DNA from: Halomonas citrativorans
GTDB lineage: Bacteria; Pseudomonadota; Gammaproteobacteria; Pseudomonadales; Halomonadaceae
Reading direction: 5' to 3'
NCBI RefSeq assembly: GCF_900163645.1
Contig: NZ_FUKM01000046.1
Coordinates: 186,001 to 250,000, forward strand
Length of the DNA stretch: 64,000 nt
Numbering within the stretch: position 1 is the first letter of the stretch; each line of letters starts with the position of its first letter. The notes under the pieces are model-generated. The model worked only from the letters and a program-made list of their open reading frames with translations. It had not been told where the DNA came from and ran no database searches. The position numbers were made by a program, and so were the translations under genes. This document shows, piece after piece, positions 61,834 to 64,000 of the stretch.

Positions 61834-63986
61834 TCCTCTACAGGTGTCGCTTGTCGCTGCACAGCAGGCGCGGCTACTTTGTTGCGCGCTGTGGGGCTGG
61901 CAAGCGTTGTTGCTTGTTTAGCAGGTAACGTGTTCGCCAAGGCAAGAGGGCGTTCTGGGCTCTTCTGGTTAAGCCGAACGGCTTCAACCGATAACGCCAG
62001 CAGGCTTGCTTGTTGCTCTAACGCGGCAGCCGCGCGGGCGGTCTCCTGGACTCGAACAGCATTTTGCTGCGTTGCTTGATCCATTTCGGCGACTGCCTGG
62101 TTTACCTCCGCAATACCACTGCTTTGCTCTTCAGACGCTGCCGAAATTTCGTGCATGATATTGGTAATACTGCGTGCCGCCTCAGCGACCTCACTGATCG
62201 CGGTTTCTGCTTTTTCAACCAGCCCAGCGCCCGCATTGACTTCCTTGTTAGAACCGTCAATCAACCCTCGAATTTCCTGGGCAGCGCCAGCGCTTCGTCC
62301 GGCTAAATTACGCACTTCTTCGGCAACCACGGCAAAGCCACGCCCATGTTCGCCGGCGCGCGCCGCCTCCACCGAGGCATTCAGCGCCAAGATGTTGGTT
62401 TGGAAAGCTATCGAGTCGATGGTATTGATGATATCGGCCATCTTTTGAGAGCTTTGGGTAATGCGTTGCATATTGTCTACCAACTGCGTCATTAGCTCAC
62501 CCGTTTGAGAAACCCGAGTAGAGTTATTATCGGCGAGTCGGCGGGCTTCTTGAGCGTTGTCGCTATTCTGGCGTACGGTAGCCGTCATCTCCTCCATGCT
62601 GGAGGCCGTTTGCTGTAGCGAAGCAGCCTGTTGCTCGGTACGTGAAGAGAGCGCTTCATTACCTGTTGCAATATCTTGTGCGGCAGGCGTTACGATATCT
62701 ATCCCGCCTTTTACGTCGCCAATAATGCTGCTTAAGCTTTTACGCATGGCATTAAGCCCATCAAGTAGCTGGCCCACTTCATCGTGCTGACGCTTGGGCG
62801 CGGAAGCCGCCAGGTTACCGCCCGCGATTTGCAGCGTAAAACGTGATGCGCCCTTTAGGGGACGTATAATTGCGCGGAAGGTTAACCAACCAATCACTAT
62901 CAGCAGCGCCAACCCAACTCCCAACACCACCGCTTGCGTTGCGATAATAGTGTTCTGCGCTTGCTGGGCATCAGCCGCCATTTGTTCAGCCGCTTGCTGT
63001 TTTTGCCCAATGAGCTGACTCACACTTTCAGAAAGCGCCCGCCCCTCATCAGACATGACGCTGATGACGGCATCCAGCCCGGTAAACGCCTGATAGGTCT
63101 CTTCGGCTTGCAGCACGCGAGCCGCCTGACCCATTCCCTCCTCTAGAAAGGCCTGAAGTTGATCGCTAAACGCACTGGCGAGCGGCGTATTATTGATCGC
63201 ACGGGTGTAATAGCCTTGCCATACGGTGGCTACTTCTTCAGCACGCTGCTCAATGGTTTCACCTATTTCAAAACGCTGATTAATCAACTCCATACGCTCT
63301 GGTTCAATCATTCCCTGGCGCGTATTGGCGATCATTTGGTCAATTTGTTGCAGCCTGACGACGTCGCGCAAACCATCGCTATTAAGCCTCTCAAGCCGCT
63401 CACTTGACGCGTTAAGACCGTAAAGACCCAAGCCCCCGCTAATCAACAGCAACGCCGCAGCGACCACAATCATGCCAACCAGTTTGGCGCGGATGGTATT
63501 CAACTGAATCCTTTTCAGCCACTGGCCGACACCACGCTGTCGTAGACGCCCTTTATCCAGGTAGAAATGCTTGTTACGTCCTTCCCGTATCTCAGCATAA
63601 GCCTGTTCAGCATGCTTTATGGCCTCACGTGAGGCTTGAACGCGCACCGAGGCGTAACCCACCACCTGCTCATTTTCAATGATTGGCGTTACGCTGGCGT
63701 CCACCCAGTAGTGATCACCATTTTTACAGCGATTTTTAACCAACCCACGCCAGGTATCCCCGTTCTGTACGGTTTTCCACAAATTATCAAACGCGGCAGG
63801 CGGCATATCCGGATGGCGAACCAGATTATGCGGAGCACCTATCAACTCGTCATGCGTGTAGCCACTTATCTCAATAAATGTCGGGTTCGTGTACGTAATA
63901 CGACCTTTTAAATCCGTCCGTGAGACCAGAAAATCGTCTTCTTTTAGCTCGACTTCACGCTGCGAAATGGGTTGGTTATTGCGCAT
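61818..63986 (-). CDS. Aer-like PAS chemoreceptor with an added periplasmic domain
   Basis: The 722-residue product starts with a cytoplasmic PAS domain (about residues 15-120) carrying the Aer-type stretch NLVRHPDMPPAAFDNLW, suggesting FAD binding and redox or oxygen sensing. Unlike E. coli Aer (506 residues), it has two membrane segments (about 168-188 and 350-370) around a roughly 160-residue periplasmic helical region, then HAMP and the signalling domain (EVRNLAGRSAGAAQEIRGLI). It ends EWEEF, a possible CheR/CheB tether. An AAGG site precedes the ATG. Confidence 0.9.
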   Translation of the reverse strand: MRNNQPISQREVELKEDDFLVSRTDLKGRITYTNPTFIEISGYTHDELIGAPHNLVRHPDMPPAAFDNLWKTVQNGDTWRGLVKNRCKNGDHYWVDASVTPIIENEQVVGYASVRVQASREAIKHAEQAYAEIREGRNKHFYLDKGRLRQRGVGQWLKRIQLNTIRAKLVGMIVVAAALLLISGGLGLYGLNASSERLERLNSDGLRDVVRLQQIDQMIANTRQGMIEPERMELINQRFEIGETIEQRAEEVATVWQGYYTRAINNTPLASAFSDQLQAFLEEGMGQAARVLQAEETYQAFTGLDAVISVMSDEGRALSESVSQLIGQKQQAAEQMAADAQQAQNTIIATQAVVLGVGLALLIVIGWLTFRAIIRPLKGASRFTLQIAGGNLAASAPKRQHDEVGQLLDGLNAMRKSLSSIIGDVKGGIDIVTPAAQDIATGNEALSSRTEQQAASLQQTASSMEEMTATVRQNSDNAQEARRLADNNSTRVSQTGELMTQLVDNMQRITQSSQKMADIINTIDSIAFQTNILALNASVEAARAGEHGRGFAVVAEEVRNLAGRSAGAAQEIRGLIDGSNKEVNAGAGLVEKAETAISEVAEAARSITNIMHEISAASEEQSSGIAEVNQAVAEMDQATQQNAVRVQETARAAAALEQQASLLALSVEAVRLNQKSPERPLALANTLPAKQATTLASPTARNKVAAPAVQRQATPVEEWEEF

Positions 63987-64000
63987 TTAGGGGCCTTATT

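Overview
The window is one continuous bacterial chromosome segment. It looks like a halophilic or marine gammaproteobacterium of the Halomonas type, but the genus is inferred from gene content and order, not proven. Supporting points are the birA-coaX-tRNA-secE-nusG-rplKAJL-rpoBC-rpsLG-fusA order and the ssb-yajR-uvrA order (both as in Pseudomonas), the fabA-fabB pair, acidic proteins, and moderately high GC. I see no insertion sequence, prophage, plasmid origin or CRISPR array.

Region 1 (1-18052, minus strand) is the transcription and translation core: fusA (cut by the left edge), rpsG, rpsL, rpoC, rpoB, rplL, rplJ, rplA, rplK, nusG, secE, then tRNA-Trp, tRNA-Thr, tRNA-Gly and tRNA-Tyr, then coaX and birA. 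Near-consensus promoters stand before the str operon, tRNA-Trp and the tRNA-Tyr operon. The tufB gene usually found between tRNA-Thr and tRNA-Trp is missing. The end of rpsG lies in a degenerate 15-bp tandem array that repeats its stop codon.

Region 2 (18216-32406) is mixed: typA, a sodium-coupled NSS transporter, a branched-chain-amino-acid-type ABC transporter (livG, livF, livH, livM) with a convergent binding protein, a small membrane protein, a membrane-anchored TlpA-like thioredoxin, rapA and a yfcH-like oxidoreductase.

Region 3 (32407-37156) may be a light-response module. A MerR-type regulator of the LitR/CarH family, apparently without its cobalamin-binding histidines, lies before a DNA photolyase. 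A PAS-GGDEF-EAL cyclic-di-GMP protein converges on the photolyase with no gap.

Region 4 (37157-47820) holds fabA-fabB, an acyltransferase and a dehydratase-like protein, ssb, yajR, uvrA, a Crp/Fnr regulator and a secreted protein of unknown function.

Region 5 (48012-63986, minus strand) is a chemotaxis and flagellar cluster. In transcription order: Aer-like receptor, cheR, cheB, receptor, cheY, cheZ, flhB, flhA, flhF, a reduced flhG-like gene, flhE, fliA, motA, motB. The receptor-cheRB-cheYZ-flhBA-flhE order is enterobacterial, but flhF and the flhG-like gene of polar flagellates are inserted between flhA and flhE, and fliA-mot follows. The FlhG-like protein keeps the N-terminal DQAAGLR helix but has no ATPase P-loop, and FlhF has about 340 extra C-terminal residues. 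This altered FlhF/FlhG pair is the most unusual thing in the window. cheA and cheW are not in the window.
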